Below are positions 1 to 6,680 of a stretch of DNA of 64,000 nt, piece by piece. The stretch is from a virus. Positions within the stretch are counted from its first letter, which is position 1; every line of letters starts with the position of its first letter. The notes beneath the pieces are model-generated. The model saw only the letters and a list, made by a program, of their open reading frames with translations, had not been told where the DNA came from and did not search any database. The translations under genes and the position numbers were made by a program. The stretch lies in the IMG/VR virus record IMGVR_UViG_3300040811_001208, positions 1 through 64,000 of that record, one strand, 5' to 3'.

Positions 1-1198
1 TACCTTCGGCAGGAACTTGATTGACGCACATATCACAATCCATTTCCAGATATTCATCTGAGAGTTCCTGGACAAAATTGGCTGCCCAGTCATCATCAAC
101 AATGATCTCAAACAGATCCTTTGCCCTACCGTAATAAAGTTCTGGAACACATTTCATCCCAAACTTATTACAATAATCTTTGACTTGTTGAGTAGAAAAT
201 TCAAATACCTTTCCTTCTGGATTAGTGAAAGTAATACGGTAAATGTATGTGTCAAATTTACCTGGCTCACATCCATAATCATAGCCATTCTGGATATAGG
301 CACCAGTTTTGAGGTAACCCACAGCCTCACCATAAAGTGTGATGCCAGAAGTTAGATTTTCTTCCAAAGATTTTGCAATATCTCCCCACACATCATAAGA
401 ATAAAAATGATTCTGAGTTTTTTTGAGATCACTATTCTTAATCACCTTACGACTGGAATAAACCAAATCATAATGTGTATCAACAATATTTACTCCCAGT
501 CGCTTGAGAAGTTTCTCATACCAACGCAGTGATTTTTTACATAGAACTTTACTCACAACAAATGAAGTTCCATGTAGTTTTTTGGTGATCGAAATGAGAT
601 CGTTTGGGTGGATATTCTCGGCATACTTCTTGAGAGGAGAAGTATCAATGTGGAATCTGAACTGATTATCAATCAGCTTGGTTTCCCGTGCTACCTTCTT
701 TTGGTTTTTTCCTTCTTTAGTACGAAGTTTCAGTGCTTCTCGATTAACATATTTTTCGCAAAGTTGAATATCGAAAATACAATCAAACTCCTGATTTACA
801 TTTTCTTGTGTGATTTCGAAATTCTTTCCTGTGACAATTAAAATCCACTCACAAATAGATTGTACCGGAACAATGTATCCTTCTGATCGTTCTCCACGCA
901 GACGAATGGCGCGAACACGACCTTTTTTATTGAAGAATCCTTTTACTTCTTTGTTTTGGTTTAGAGTTTTGTCCTCAAAAGAATTGCCCCAGGCAAGAAA
1001 CTCTTTATTGATTGCCGATTCTAGAGGAAAATAAACATAAAGAGCACCATCTTTCGCATCAAGACCAGTAATCACATTATTACCGTCGATTGACACACAT
1101 TGAAGACGATCTGCATTCTCATGCTTTCGAATATTATTCAGTTGTACTACCTTGGCAAGGTAGTTATGATTTGCTTTTTCGGAAATTTTGAGAGTCAT
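1..1198 (-). CDS. RNA ligase (OB-fold + nucleotidyltransferase), 3' end cut by window
   Basis: About 399 residues are visible from the ATG at 1198; the reading frame is still open at base 1, so the C-terminus lies outside. Residues 10-110 look like an OB-type nucleic-acid-binding domain (NIRKHENADRLQ, VITGLDAKDGALYVYFP). Residues 204-212 carry the nucleotidyltransferase motif I (KLHGTS, with Lys207 the expected AMP acceptor) and 289-294 YGEAVG a later ligase motif. An N-terminal OB domain followed by the ligase core matches Deinococcus Rnl5-like and phage RNA ligases that seal nicked RNA. The phosphoesterase at 1495 is upstream in the same direction, with one small membrane gene between, suggesting an RNA end-repair group. 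Family call fairly sure; substrate unknown. Confidence 0.8.
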   Translation of the reverse strand, partial: MTLKISEKANHNYLAKVVQLNNIRKHENADRLQCVSIDGNNVITGLDAKDGALYVYFPLESAINKEFLAWGNSFEDKTLNQNKEVKGFFNKKGRVRAIRLRGERSEGYIVPVQSICEWILIVTGKNFEITQENVNQEFDCIFDIQLCEKYVNREALKLRTKEGKNQKKVARETKLIDNQFRFHIDTSPLKKYAENIHPNDLISITKKLHGTSFVVSKVLCKKSLRWYEKLLKRLGVNIVDTHYDLVYSSRKVIKNSDLKKTQNHFYSYDVWGDIAKSLEENLTSGITLYGEAVGYLKTGAYIQNGYDYGCEPGKFDTYIYRITFTNPEGKVFEFSTQQVKDYCNKFGMKCVPELYYGRAKDLFEIIVDDDWAANFVQELSDEYLEMDCDMCVNQVPAEG

Positions 1199-1200
1199 GA

Positions 1201-1416
1201 TCAGTTAGAAGAACTACGAGCACCACCAAAAAGCATCCCAATTAGGACGACAATAACAACACTTTTCCAGAATCCAAGTGCAACACCAAACCACGAAAGT
1301 ACAAGAGAAAGTAACCATGCCTGAAGTCCAATTGCCAATACAGCAATTGCAATGACTCCAATAATAATACCAACAAGTTCTGGAACACTAAGATTGTTAA
1401 AACGATTTCGTGACAT
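1201..1416 (-). CDS. small two-helix membrane protein
   Basis: 71 residues starting MSRNRF. This start is preferred because GGAG lies 7 bases upstream; the frame also opens 33 bases earlier at a GTG without a ribosome site. Two hydrophobic segments (about residues 15-37 and 40-63) are separated by a Trp-rich turn, followed by a short polar tail. No family recognised. It ends two bases before the RNA ligase start, so the two are probably co-transcribed. Confidence 0.6.
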   Translation of the reverse strand: MSRNRFNNLSVPELVGIIIGVIAIAVLAIGLQAWLLSLVLSWFGVALGFWKSVVIVVLIGMLFGGARSSSN

Positions 1417-1439
1417 TTTGAATCTCCGTTTACTCATAG

Positions 1440-1445
1440 ATCGTA
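1440..1445 (-). promoter_or_regulatory. extended -10 promoter (TGCTACGAT)
   Basis: On the minus strand TGC followed by TACGAT lies about 20 bases before the start of the 1201-1416 gene and just after a palindromic terminator-like site. The same TGC-TAnnAT form recurs at other operon heads in this window. Confidence 0.4.
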
Positions 1446-1477
1446 GCACAAAATAAAGAAGGGAACAAGAGATGTTA

Positions 1478-1497
1478 TGACAGTTTCGAAACTGTCA
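1478..1497 (-). terminator. 20-bp perfect palindrome after the phosphoesterase
   Basis: TGACAGTTTCGAAACTGTCA is a perfect 20-base palindrome whose first three bases are the TGA stop of the phosphoesterase gene. A T-rich stretch follows on the minus strand, so a factor-independent terminator is plausible. Its TGACA/TGTCA ends match the first hairpin of the recurrent intergenic module seen at 12691, 13371, 16521 and other sites. Confidence 0.5.
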
Positions 1498-2181
1498 GTA
1501 AAACTTCTTAAGAAGTTTATTGTCAACATCATAAAGACAGAGAAAATTTTCTTCCTCAGGTCCACCGCATCCACCATCAAGAACAATTGAATAATTGTCA
1601 ATATGAACATGATGATAATGACCAGAAACCATCACATAATCATGATGTCTAGGACTTTCCCACCATAAGATTCTCTTATTTTCTGTCCTATAATCTATGG
1701 GACCATAGATCATCAATGCCTTGATCTTTCGATTGATATCCTGTTTTGTCACGAAATGAACATTTTCATAGTCAGGAATTTCAATTTTAGAGCTGAAATA
1801 AGCATGACAGCAGCGATATTCGACATTATGCTTTGATTTGAAGACAATACCATAAGGCATTGAAACCAACCAATTCAATAATTCTTCATCTGAAATTCCA
1901 GCTTCGGAAAATTCTTTTACTGTAGTGTCCAGACCATTATTGAGAAGAACATTGTTTCCTTTCAAATGTCGAATTAGTTTATCTTGGTGGTTTGATTGCA
2001 AAACAATGGCACCAGAATTCCTAACCAGTTCATAAACTTTAACACTGTTAGAATAATCACAACGAGAATCAAAAAGATCCCCCAGCAAAATGACTTTTAA
2101 ATCATGTTCTTGCGCATAATTGAGTGCTTGTTCAAGTTTTCTTGCGTCAGAATGAACATCTCCAATGATTGCATAGCCCAT
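1495..2181 (-). CDS. calcineurin-type metallophosphoesterase
   Basis: 228 residues. The metal-binding pattern of the family is complete in order: D8-H10 (GDVHS), D35 (GDLFDS, 34-39), N64-H65 (the GNHD/E motif reduced to SNHQ), H126 and SGHYHHVH (186-193). The size and the G-D-V-H-S start fit PrpE/PP1-like bacterial and phage phosphatases, including the phosphatase type used in bacterial Pnkp. GGAAAG lies upstream of the ATG. It is followed by a small membrane gene and the RNA ligase, so a role in trimming RNA ends before ligation is possible, but a nucleotide or protein phosphatase role cannot be excluded. Confidence 0.8.
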   Translation of the reverse strand: MGYAIIGDVHSDARKLEQALNYAQEHDLKVILLGDLFDSRCDYSNSVKVYELVRNSGAIVLQSNHQDKLIRHLKGNNVLLNNGLDTTVKEFSEAGISDEELLNWLVSMPYGIVFKSKHNVEYRCCHAYFSSKIEIPDYENVHFVTKQDINRKIKALMIYGPIDYRTENKRILWWESPRHHDYVMVSGHYHHVHIDNYSIVLDGGCGGPEEENFLCLYDVDNKLLKKFY

Positions 2182-2203
2182 TTAACTTTCCATTAACTTT
2201 ATT

Positions 2204-2209
2204 ATTTTA
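2204..2209 (-). promoter_or_regulatory. extended -10 promoter (TGCTAAAAT)
   Basis: TGCTAAAATAAT on the minus strand, about 25 bases before the phosphoesterase ATG and just after the terminator at 2235-2260. It fits a host sigma70-type extended -10; no clear -35 is seen. Confidence 0.4.
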
Positions 2210-2234
2210 GCACAATGAAGCCACGAGCAGGCAT

Positions 2235-2260
2235 AAAAAAGGACACTCCGGGAAGTGTCA
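2235..2260 (-). terminator. rho-independent terminator
   Basis: On the minus strand GACACT, a 6-base loop and AGTGTC are followed by C and six T. It starts inside the TGA stop of the 2258-2863 gene and ends that operon. Confidence 0.75.
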
Positions 2261-2863
2261 CACCAAACTTTTCTTTTTTTCTCTTTTCGATCTAATGTCT
2301 TTGTAAAATATTATTTTTTGATTTTCTCCAGTTGGTTTTACAAACTTTTCTTTCAGTTGTTCGGCATTGTCCCATTTCATCGAAGATGATTTGTGTTCTG
2401 GCAATCCAGCAGTTTTCCCGATTATTTTCCAATTATCAGCCAAATATACGGCACCATTATTACCACCAGCAACAAATGTAATTAAGATCTTCAAATCATC
2501 ACCATATTTTTGTTTCCATGCAGTAGGAGCAATGGCTCTGAGTTGCTTTAGAATTTGAGTTCCCGCATTAGGGATAGATTTTACCATGCAAAATCTCCAG
2601 TTATTGGCAATAGAGTTGAAAATAGAACGATATTGCTCCATACTAACACCCATTTCTATGAGGATATCTTTTGGTGGGGGATAAACAGAAGATCCCAATC
2701 CAATCATTCCCACTGGACGAACGCCAAAACCATCTTCTTCATAAATCAACCAATCTATTCGTCTTCCCACAGAATCAGAAGTAGGAACATAAGAATGATA
2801 GTTTTCAATAATTTCTCTTACTGCGTCTTTTTGTTCTTTTGTTTTTACTTCTTCTAGAAACAT
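2258..2863 (-). CDS. DruA (DUF4338)/Mom-like putative acyltransferase-fold protein
   Basis: 201 residues. The central part (about 33-155) has a pattern I associate with DUF4338/DruA and the GNAT-like Mom group: RRIDWLIYEEDG, VGMIGLGSSVY, NSIANNWRFCMV, IPNAGTQIL, W-KQKYGDDL, ITFVAGGNNGAVYLADNW and IGKTAGLP. In known systems DruA belongs to the Druantia anti-phage complex and Mu Mom modifies adenines in phage DNA; which applies here is open. The ATG overlaps the 3' end of the putative nuclease gene by 10 bases, so the two are translated together. The C-terminus is Lys/Arg rich. Family resemblance is from memory and moderate; function is inferred. Confidence 0.5.
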   Translation of the reverse strand: MFLEEVKTKEQKDAVREIIENYHSYVPTSDSVGRRIDWLIYEEDGFGVRPVGMIGLGSSVYPPPKDILIEMGVSMEQYRSIFNSIANNWRFCMVKSIPNAGTQILKQLRAIAPTAWKQKYGDDLKILITFVAGGNNGAVYLADNWKIIGKTAGLPEHKSSSMKWDNAEQLKEKFVKPTGENQKIIFYKDIRSKREKKKSLV

Positions 2864-3528
2864 TTGTGAATATGGAACATTAAACTGTGGTAACTTGATG
2901 TATATTTTTCTCCAGATCCTTTCATTTGAAGGTGAAATAACTTTTTATTATCTTGTGTTAGAAAATGCAATGTGGTTGGTCTCATAATCCAGTGTCCATT
3001 ATAAACCATAGATTTAATATCGTCAATTGAATATAGATCTTTTTTATTAGTTACTTTTTTGTGCCAAATTAAAGTCTGAACTGGAGTATCGTACATTCCC
3101 CTGGCTAGAATGACATCAAAAATTGCAATTTTATTTTCGTTAAACCAACTTAGGGCAAGGTCATTTAGATCTTGATCAATATCAGATTTTTTCAATCTAT
3201 GTTGCCTGTACTTACCATTACTAACATCAATCCCAGGAATACCAAAAAATTGCATAAACCAATTCTTTAACTTTCCATCAATATTAAAATATTCAAACCA
3301 CTTTGTAGATGATGTAAGATGGCACTGAGTATGTTTTCCTTTTGTCGATTTTAGTGAATATGCTGCACCGTCTGTTAGATTTATAATATCCTGTTTGGTT
3401 TTTGGATTGCCATCAACAACAAAAACTCCAATGCTTGTGTTGTTTAGCCATTCGCATATTTCTTGTTCTTTTTTATGTCCAGAAAGTTTTGCATCTCTAC
3501 CTGCATATATTTTGTTTTCTGTTTGCAT
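2854..3528 (-). CDS. putative PD-(D/E)XK-type endonuclease
   Basis: 224 residues. The N-terminal 70 residues hold an arrangement typical of restriction-enzyme-like nucleases: an acidic helix (HKKEQEICEWLN, E21/E23), then D47 in KTKQDIINL and S58-L-K60 in YSLKSTKGK, that is E, D-x10-SxK. The remaining 150 residues match nothing I recognise. It overlaps the DruA/Mom-like gene downstream by 10 bases. Nuclease assignment rests on motif spacing only and could be wrong. Confidence 0.5.
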   Translation of the reverse strand: MQTENKIYAGRDAKLSGHKKEQEICEWLNNTSIGVFVVDGNPKTKQDIINLTDGAAYSLKSTKGKHTQCHLTSSTKWFEYFNIDGKLKNWFMQFFGIPGIDVSNGKYRQHRLKKSDIDQDLNDLALSWFNENKIAIFDVILARGMYDTPVQTLIWHKKVTNKKDLYSIDDIKSMVYNGHWIMRPTTLHFLTQDNKKLFHLQMKGSGEKYTSSYHSLMFHIHKCF

Positions 3529-3569
3529 GTTTCATGGTTCATAATATCATCTTCTCACTTTTACATTAC

Positions 3570-3590
3570 AAAAAAATGGCCTTGTGGCCA
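3570..3590 (-). terminator. rho-independent terminator
   Basis: Minus-strand TGGCC-ACAA-GGCCA followed by seven T. It ends the small gene at 3599-3754 before the nuclease gene begins. Confidence 0.75.
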
Positions 3591-3598
3591 GGTAAGAA

Positions 3599-3754
3599 TT
3601 ATCCTCGATAGTGTTTAGTCCCATCTACGATATATCCCCATCCTTTCTTATCGAAAAATTTTACACCATTTTCGAGAAAATCTTTTCTTGCCATACGAAG
3701 ATTATCCTCGTATTCTAAAAGCTTTGCTACTTTTTTGATATCAGAAGAATTCAT
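3599..3754 (-). CDS. small unknown protein (51 aa)
   Basis: Reads MNSSDIKKVAKLLEYEDNL onward and ends KHYRG with TAA. It is charged, begins with a helical segment, and has a Gly/Trp-rich middle (KKGWGYIVDG). A TACAAT box lies 23 bases upstream and a terminator directly downstream, so it looks like its own transcription unit. No family recognised. Confidence 0.6.
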   Translation of the reverse strand: MNSSDIKKVAKLLEYEDNLRMARKDFLENGVKFFDKKGWGYIVDGTKHYRG

Positions 3755-3776
3755 GATGGTTTGATGATTCTTTTTG

Positions 3777-3782
3777 ATTGTA
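3777..3782 (-). promoter_or_regulatory. extended -10 promoter (TGCTACAAT)
   Basis: GTGCTACAATC on the minus strand, about 23 bases before the 3754 start. Same extended -10 form as at 1440 and 2204. Confidence 0.45.
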
Positions 3783-3820
3783 GCACATCAATAGTACCTA
3801 TAGTTTACATAGTAGACAGT

Positions 3821-4087
3821 TTACTGATTGTCTGGAACAAATATGGTGTATCTTCCTGTCGCAGCATTTTTGTAAAACTTTCCAGATTTTCCTCCTTTGG
3901 TTCCTCTAATAAATCCACCACTACGAAAATCAGTTCTTGCTTGTGTTGTTTGTCTTTCTTGTTGTTCTTTTTTTCTTTGGGCGGATTCTCTCTTTTCCTT
4001 TTCCAATTCTTTTTGATATTCTTTTGATCCTGGATTGAGATCAAAAGAACCTCTAACTTCGGCCAAAAATTGAGAAAAAGATTTCAT
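3821..4087 (-). CDS. candidate capsid-internal protein with T4-type targeting leader
   Basis: 88 residues. The N-terminus MKSFSQFLAEV closely resembles the capsid targeting leader of T4 internal proteins (MKTYQEFIAEA in IPIII, from memory), and FLAE fits the (L/I)xE cleavage rule of the T4 prohead protease gp21. The rest is highly basic and polar: a Lys/Glu/Gln-rich helix (about 24-50), then SGGFIRGTKGGKSGKFYKN. A shifted frame on the same strand (3805-4044) was rejected because it lacks this leader. A TAAATAAG late-promoter-like motif lies 15 bases upstream. The inferred role is a protein packaged with the DNA and injected. Confidence 0.55.
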   Translation of the reverse strand: MKSFSQFLAEVRGSFDLNPGSKEYQKELEKEKRESAQRKKEQQERQTTQARTDFRSGGFIRGTKGGKSGKFYKNAATGRYTIFVPDNQ

Positions 4088-4100
4088 GGGAGTTTTTTAC

Positions 4101-4490
4101 TTATTTATTTTTTGTCAAGATCTCATAATTCACCAATTTTCCACATTTAAAATGTATGCGACAAACTGGCCAATCTTCCCATTTTCCATCCCATGTCTCT
4201 GGATAAATTTCAATATATTCTGTAATCATATGCGGTCTCACCTTTCCATGAGTTCCATTTGGAATCCACACAAAATTAAACAAACCACCTGCTCTTTCAT
4301 CATAACCATCATCGCCTCCTTTAAGTTCGACAAAATCAACAGTATGAGAATAGTCAATCAAGTATAGGACTCCATCGGGAGAAATCCAATACTCATTCAT
4401 AAGATTTTCGATGCTTTTTGTCTGACATCGAGTATTAGTAAACTCTTCTCCAAGATCATAAGAAGATCTTACAAAATCCATCATTCCCAT
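4101..4490 (-). CDS. unknown phage protein (129 aa)
   Basis: Soluble, aromatic-rich protein with an acidic middle (DGVLYLIDYSHTVDFVELKGGDDG) and a basic tail. It begins about 3 bases after the frameshifted gene's -1 frame stop, so it is in the same operon. No domain recognised. Confidence 0.65.
   Translation of the reverse strand: MGMMDFVRSSYDLGEEFTNTRCQTKSIENLMNEYWISPDGVLYLIDYSHTVDFVELKGGDDGYDERAGGLFNFVWIPNGTHGKVRPHMITEYIEIYPETWDGKWEDWPVCRIHFKCGKLVNYEILTKNK
4102..4109 (-). promoter_or_regulatory. late promoter-like AATAAATA
   Basis: Minus-strand AATAAATA, 15 bases before the ATG at 4087 and inside the 3' end of the gene at 4101-4490. Weaker than the TATAAATA sites. Confidence 0.35.
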
Positions 4491-4492
4491 GT

Positions 4493-4653
4493 CTATTTTT
4501 CTCCAAGTTTTACAATAGGTTCTGCTCCAGACAACTCATCATAAAGCAATTTAGCGAAAATGAGATGTGGTTTTTTTCCCTTGTTTCAATTGCAGAAGAA
4601 GTTGCGACAGTCCACATAATGTCAAGTTGTAGTTTATCAGGAAATTTCTTCAT
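4493..4653 (-). CDS. small protein needing a -1 frameshift at A-AAA-AAC
   Basis: The frame opens at the ATG at 4653 (overlapping the TGA of the upstream gene) as MKKFPDKLQLDIMWTVATSS. In the zero frame it stops at 4510-4512. At about 4571-4577 the frame reads GAA AAA AAC, a perfect slippery heptamer A AAA AAC. Moving to the -1 frame there gives a natural-looking protein of about 53 residues (KPHLIFAKLLYDELSG...), ending at TAG 4493-4495 two bases before the next ATG. It is either programmed -1 frameshifting, a recent one-base deletion, or a sequencing error in the run of seven A. Confidence 0.55.
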
Positions 4654-5234
4654 CAGTCCCACCACCAACAAAGATTTTCTAGAGTGTTAATGAATTGTTC
4701 ATGATAAACAGTGCGACTGGGATTTGGTTTACCGTCTTTCATGTCCTGAAGATACTGAATAATACCACGAACTACTGGAGTGTCTTGGAAGTATTCGTGC
4801 ATTCGATAACAATCAAACTTTTCATTATACTCAATGAAGCCATGAAGTGGTGCCATATTAAGACGGTGGGCACGAATGAATACATCTTCGTCTTTGATGC
4901 CGTGCTTGTTACGAATATCTAGTGGTGTATATTTTTCGCCATCATCATTCTCTTCTTCATCTTTTTCAAAGACAAAATGAAGACCTTCATAATACTTCTC
5001 CAATAACTCTAGATCTGGAGCAACACGAAGTTCTTCAGTCTTCTTCAAATAATACCTCATTCTATTGATGGCACTTTCATCTGTGAGGCGAAAGACGATG
5101 TTGCCGATATAATAATTTACTGGCCCACCATATATGCTTTCAGATAGTCTTTTACGAAATGACAAATGGAGAATCTCAAACCCAGGATCTTCGTTCTCTT
5201 CCATTACTAAACCTTGTGAAATAGTCATAGTCAT
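4653..5234 (-). CDS. unknown acidic protein (193 aa)
   Basis: Soluble protein with an acidic stretch near residue 95 (EKDEEENDDGE) and a Trp-rich C-terminus (CWWWD). The ATG overlaps the stop of the 5231 gene and its TGA overlaps the next ATG, so it is translationally coupled on both sides. No family recognised. Confidence 0.65.
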   Translation of the reverse strand: MTMTISQGLVMEENEDPGFEILHLSFRKRLSESIYGGPVNYYIGNIVFRLTDESAINRMRYYLKKTEELRVAPDLELLEKYYEGLHFVFEKDEEENDDGEKYTPLDIRNKHGIKDEDVFIRAHRLNMAPLHGFIEYNEKFDCYRMHEYFQDTPVVRGIIQYLQDMKDGKPNPSRTVYHEQFINTLENLCWWWD

Positions 5235-5440
5235 TCCCAGGGAGATTTTCTTTCTAAAAGTTTTTTAAGTGATTCTTTCACTTTTGGGTCTGGTGGAGCA
5301 TTGATAATTCTTACTAGTTCATCGTATGCTTCCTTGGAAACATACATTTTTTGTGGCTTTACTCCAAGATGTTTGATACATTTTCTTTCATATCTCCAAT
5401 CTTGGAATTTATGCCATAATGATCTTATGAAATTTATCAT
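5231..5440 (-). CDS. small protein with DUF1778-like C-terminus
   Basis: 69 residues. The C-terminal half (MYVSKEAYDELVRIINAPP, then KESLKKLLERKSPWE) resembles the short 'L..S.eay..l...l..PP.pn..Lk.Ll' proteins common in phages and related to antitoxin-like DUF1778. The N-terminus is basic and Trp-rich. AGAGGAAG precedes the ATG. No toxin partner is visible. Confidence 0.55.
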   Translation of the reverse strand: MINFIRSLWHKFQDWRYERKCIKHLGVKPQKMYVSKEAYDELVRIINAPPDPKVKESLKKLLERKSPWE

Positions 5441-5667
5441 TTTCTTCCTCTAAGATTCCAAGGGTCAAATCCTGGCTGTTTCATTATGTATTGGTCTCTC
5501 ATTTGTATTGATCCAATGTTTAATTCTTCCCAAAAATCTTGTGATCTTATGTGATCATCTAAACGATAATCGGAGTGGTTGATGAGGCGATACCAATACC
5601 AAAAAATCGTGTGTTTGATCGGAGAAAATCCGATTATCCACTTGTTTAAGAACACTGGGAAATCCAT
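5437..5667 (-). CDS. unknown small aromatic protein (76 aa)
   Basis: Rich in Trp, Tyr and Ile (HTIFWYWYRLINHSDYRLDD). Overlaps its downstream neighbour by 4 bases (ATGA) and shares its first base with the stop of the upstream gene. No family recognised. Confidence 0.6.
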   Translation of the reverse strand: MDFPVFLNKWIIGFSPIKHTIFWYWYRLINHSDYRLDDHIRSQDFWEELNIGSIQMRDQYIMKQPGFDPWNLRGRK

Positions 5668-5963
5668 TACTTTAATACCTCATCAGCAGAAACACAATGA
5701 TAATACTCAAGACCTAACTTTTCAACTACAAAATCTTGGAAATCCAACTCATCGCATTCTGGAATATAATATTCCCCATCGCCACCCCTATGAGTAAAAT
5801 TAGCAAGATAATCCTCAAAAACTAGAAGTATTGCCAATGCTCTTGATTCATCATGAGAAGTAGTATGTGTGTGAGGATGCGAAACAATGCGTTTGATACA
5901 AGAAAACAACTCTTCCCTTGTATAAGAAAACGCAGGTTTTTCGGAATTCAAACCATAAGTCAT
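5667..5963 (-). CDS. unknown protein (98 aa)
   Basis: Soluble; mixed alpha/beta by composition, with a His-rich stretch (SHPHTHTTSHDESRA, about 28-42) and an acidic C-terminal half. Overlaps the upstream gene by 4 bases. No family recognised. Confidence 0.6.
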   Translation of the reverse strand: MTYGLNSEKPAFSYTREELFSCIKRIVSHPHTHTTSHDESRALAILLVFEDYLANFTHRGGDGEYYIPECDELDFQDFVVEKLGLEYYHCVSADEVLK

Positions 5964-6217
5964 TTGTATTTCATCTCCGAAATCAAAGAAGTAAAGAAAG
6001 CAACTCTGTCTTTATTGTATTCAATATCTACGCCATAATCCTTACAAAAGTTCTCAAGTTGTCTTTCAGTAGGTGTGGGATAAGCACTACCAAACCTAGC
6101 ATATGTGATGTGTTCAATGAACTCTTGTTTCATAATCTCAAACAGACGCACTTGGTCGTCTTGTGTGAAATCGATCTCACGCTTTGCTTGCTGATGTCCG
6201 TCGAATGTGATTTTCAT
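5960..6217 (-). CDS. unknown protein (85 aa)
   Basis: Soluble protein with a GAGGAACAACA ribosome site before the ATG. Contains FGSAYPTPTERQLENFCKDY. Stop and start overlap with both neighbours. No family recognised. Confidence 0.6.
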   Translation of the reverse strand: MKITFDGHQQAKREIDFTQDDQVRLFEIMKQEFIEHITYARFGSAYPTPTERQLENFCKDYGVDIEYNKDRVAFFTSLISEMKYK

Positions 6218-6399
6218 TGTTGTTCCTCTTTGTTTGGTTGTACCTTTTTATACACAAAATCCATAAGTCCCTGAAATGCTCCCCAGCAAAAGAAAATAAG
6301 GGGAAGGCATAATACTTGTGCCCAAGTCCAAGAAATTACCCCTGTAAGTTTTAGAACCACCAAGGCAACAGAAACAAAATCAACAATACCGTATTTCAT
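6214..6399 (-). CDS. small membrane protein (61 aa)
   Basis: Reads MKYGIVDFVSVALVVLKLTG with two hydrophobic helices and a charged tail (KKVQPNKEEQQ). The start at 6399 is chosen because it follows the leader ACAACCAAACCA, also found before the genes at 12631, 13311 and 16459, and a TATAAT box at 6422-6427. First gene of the 4.1-6.4 kb operon. Confidence 0.6.
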   Translation of the reverse strand: MKYGIVDFVSVALVVLKLTGVISWTWAQVLCLPLIFFCWGAFQGLMDFVYKKVQPNKEEQQ

Positions 6400-6421
6400 T
6401 GGTTTGGTTGTGTATGCAGTC

Positions 6422-6427
6422 ATTATA
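6422..6427 (-). promoter_or_regulatory. -10 promoter TATAAT heading the 6.4-4.1 kb operon
   Basis: CTATAATGAC on the minus strand, followed by a 22-base leader with AACCAAACC and then ATG. The same TATAATGACTnC arrangement occurs at 12653, 13334 and 19486, always directly after a hairpin. Confidence 0.55.
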
Positions 6428-6680
6428 GGGTATCCAGGTCCGTTCTGGTGTGCCTGGTAGACAGTTCTTCAAGTGTCTCCATGTCTTCTAAATCGTGAAT
6501 AAGTTCCCAAAGGTCTCTACAACTAACCACCATCTCGCCACATCCGTGTTCCCTATATTCTTGGAACTCTTCAATCACAAACCGAAGTGCTGTTGCGATG
6601 ACTTTTTCCCTGTCGTTTTTCTTTGGTCGTAGAGTACAACACATTGTTGCCTCTACAATTCTTTCAGCATCAGACATCAT
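6423..6680 (-). CDS. small paralogous-family protein with read-through C-terminus
   Basis: 85 residues from MMSDAERIVE; the ATG shares its G-side with the upstream stop (TAATG). It belongs to a family of small helical proteins in this window (also 7345, 15136, 15315, 17602): 'A..I..A.LR.V...L', then 'DLWELIHDLEDM'. Relatives stop right after the EEIEKL-like end. Here the frame continues 18 residues (ETLEELSTRHTRTDLDTL) through the usual post-gene module and ends inside the next TATAAT box, suggesting loss of the original stop codon. Confidence 0.6.
   Translation of the reverse strand: MMSDAERIVEATMCCTLRPKKNDREKVIATALRFVIEEFQEYREHGCGEMVVSCRDLWELIHDLEDMETLEELSTRHTRTDLDTL

Noticed and set aside
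3805-4044. Alternative minus-strand frame inside the internal-protein gene
   Set aside because: Out of frame with the well-formed gene 3821-4087, which has the leader and the better promoter spacing.
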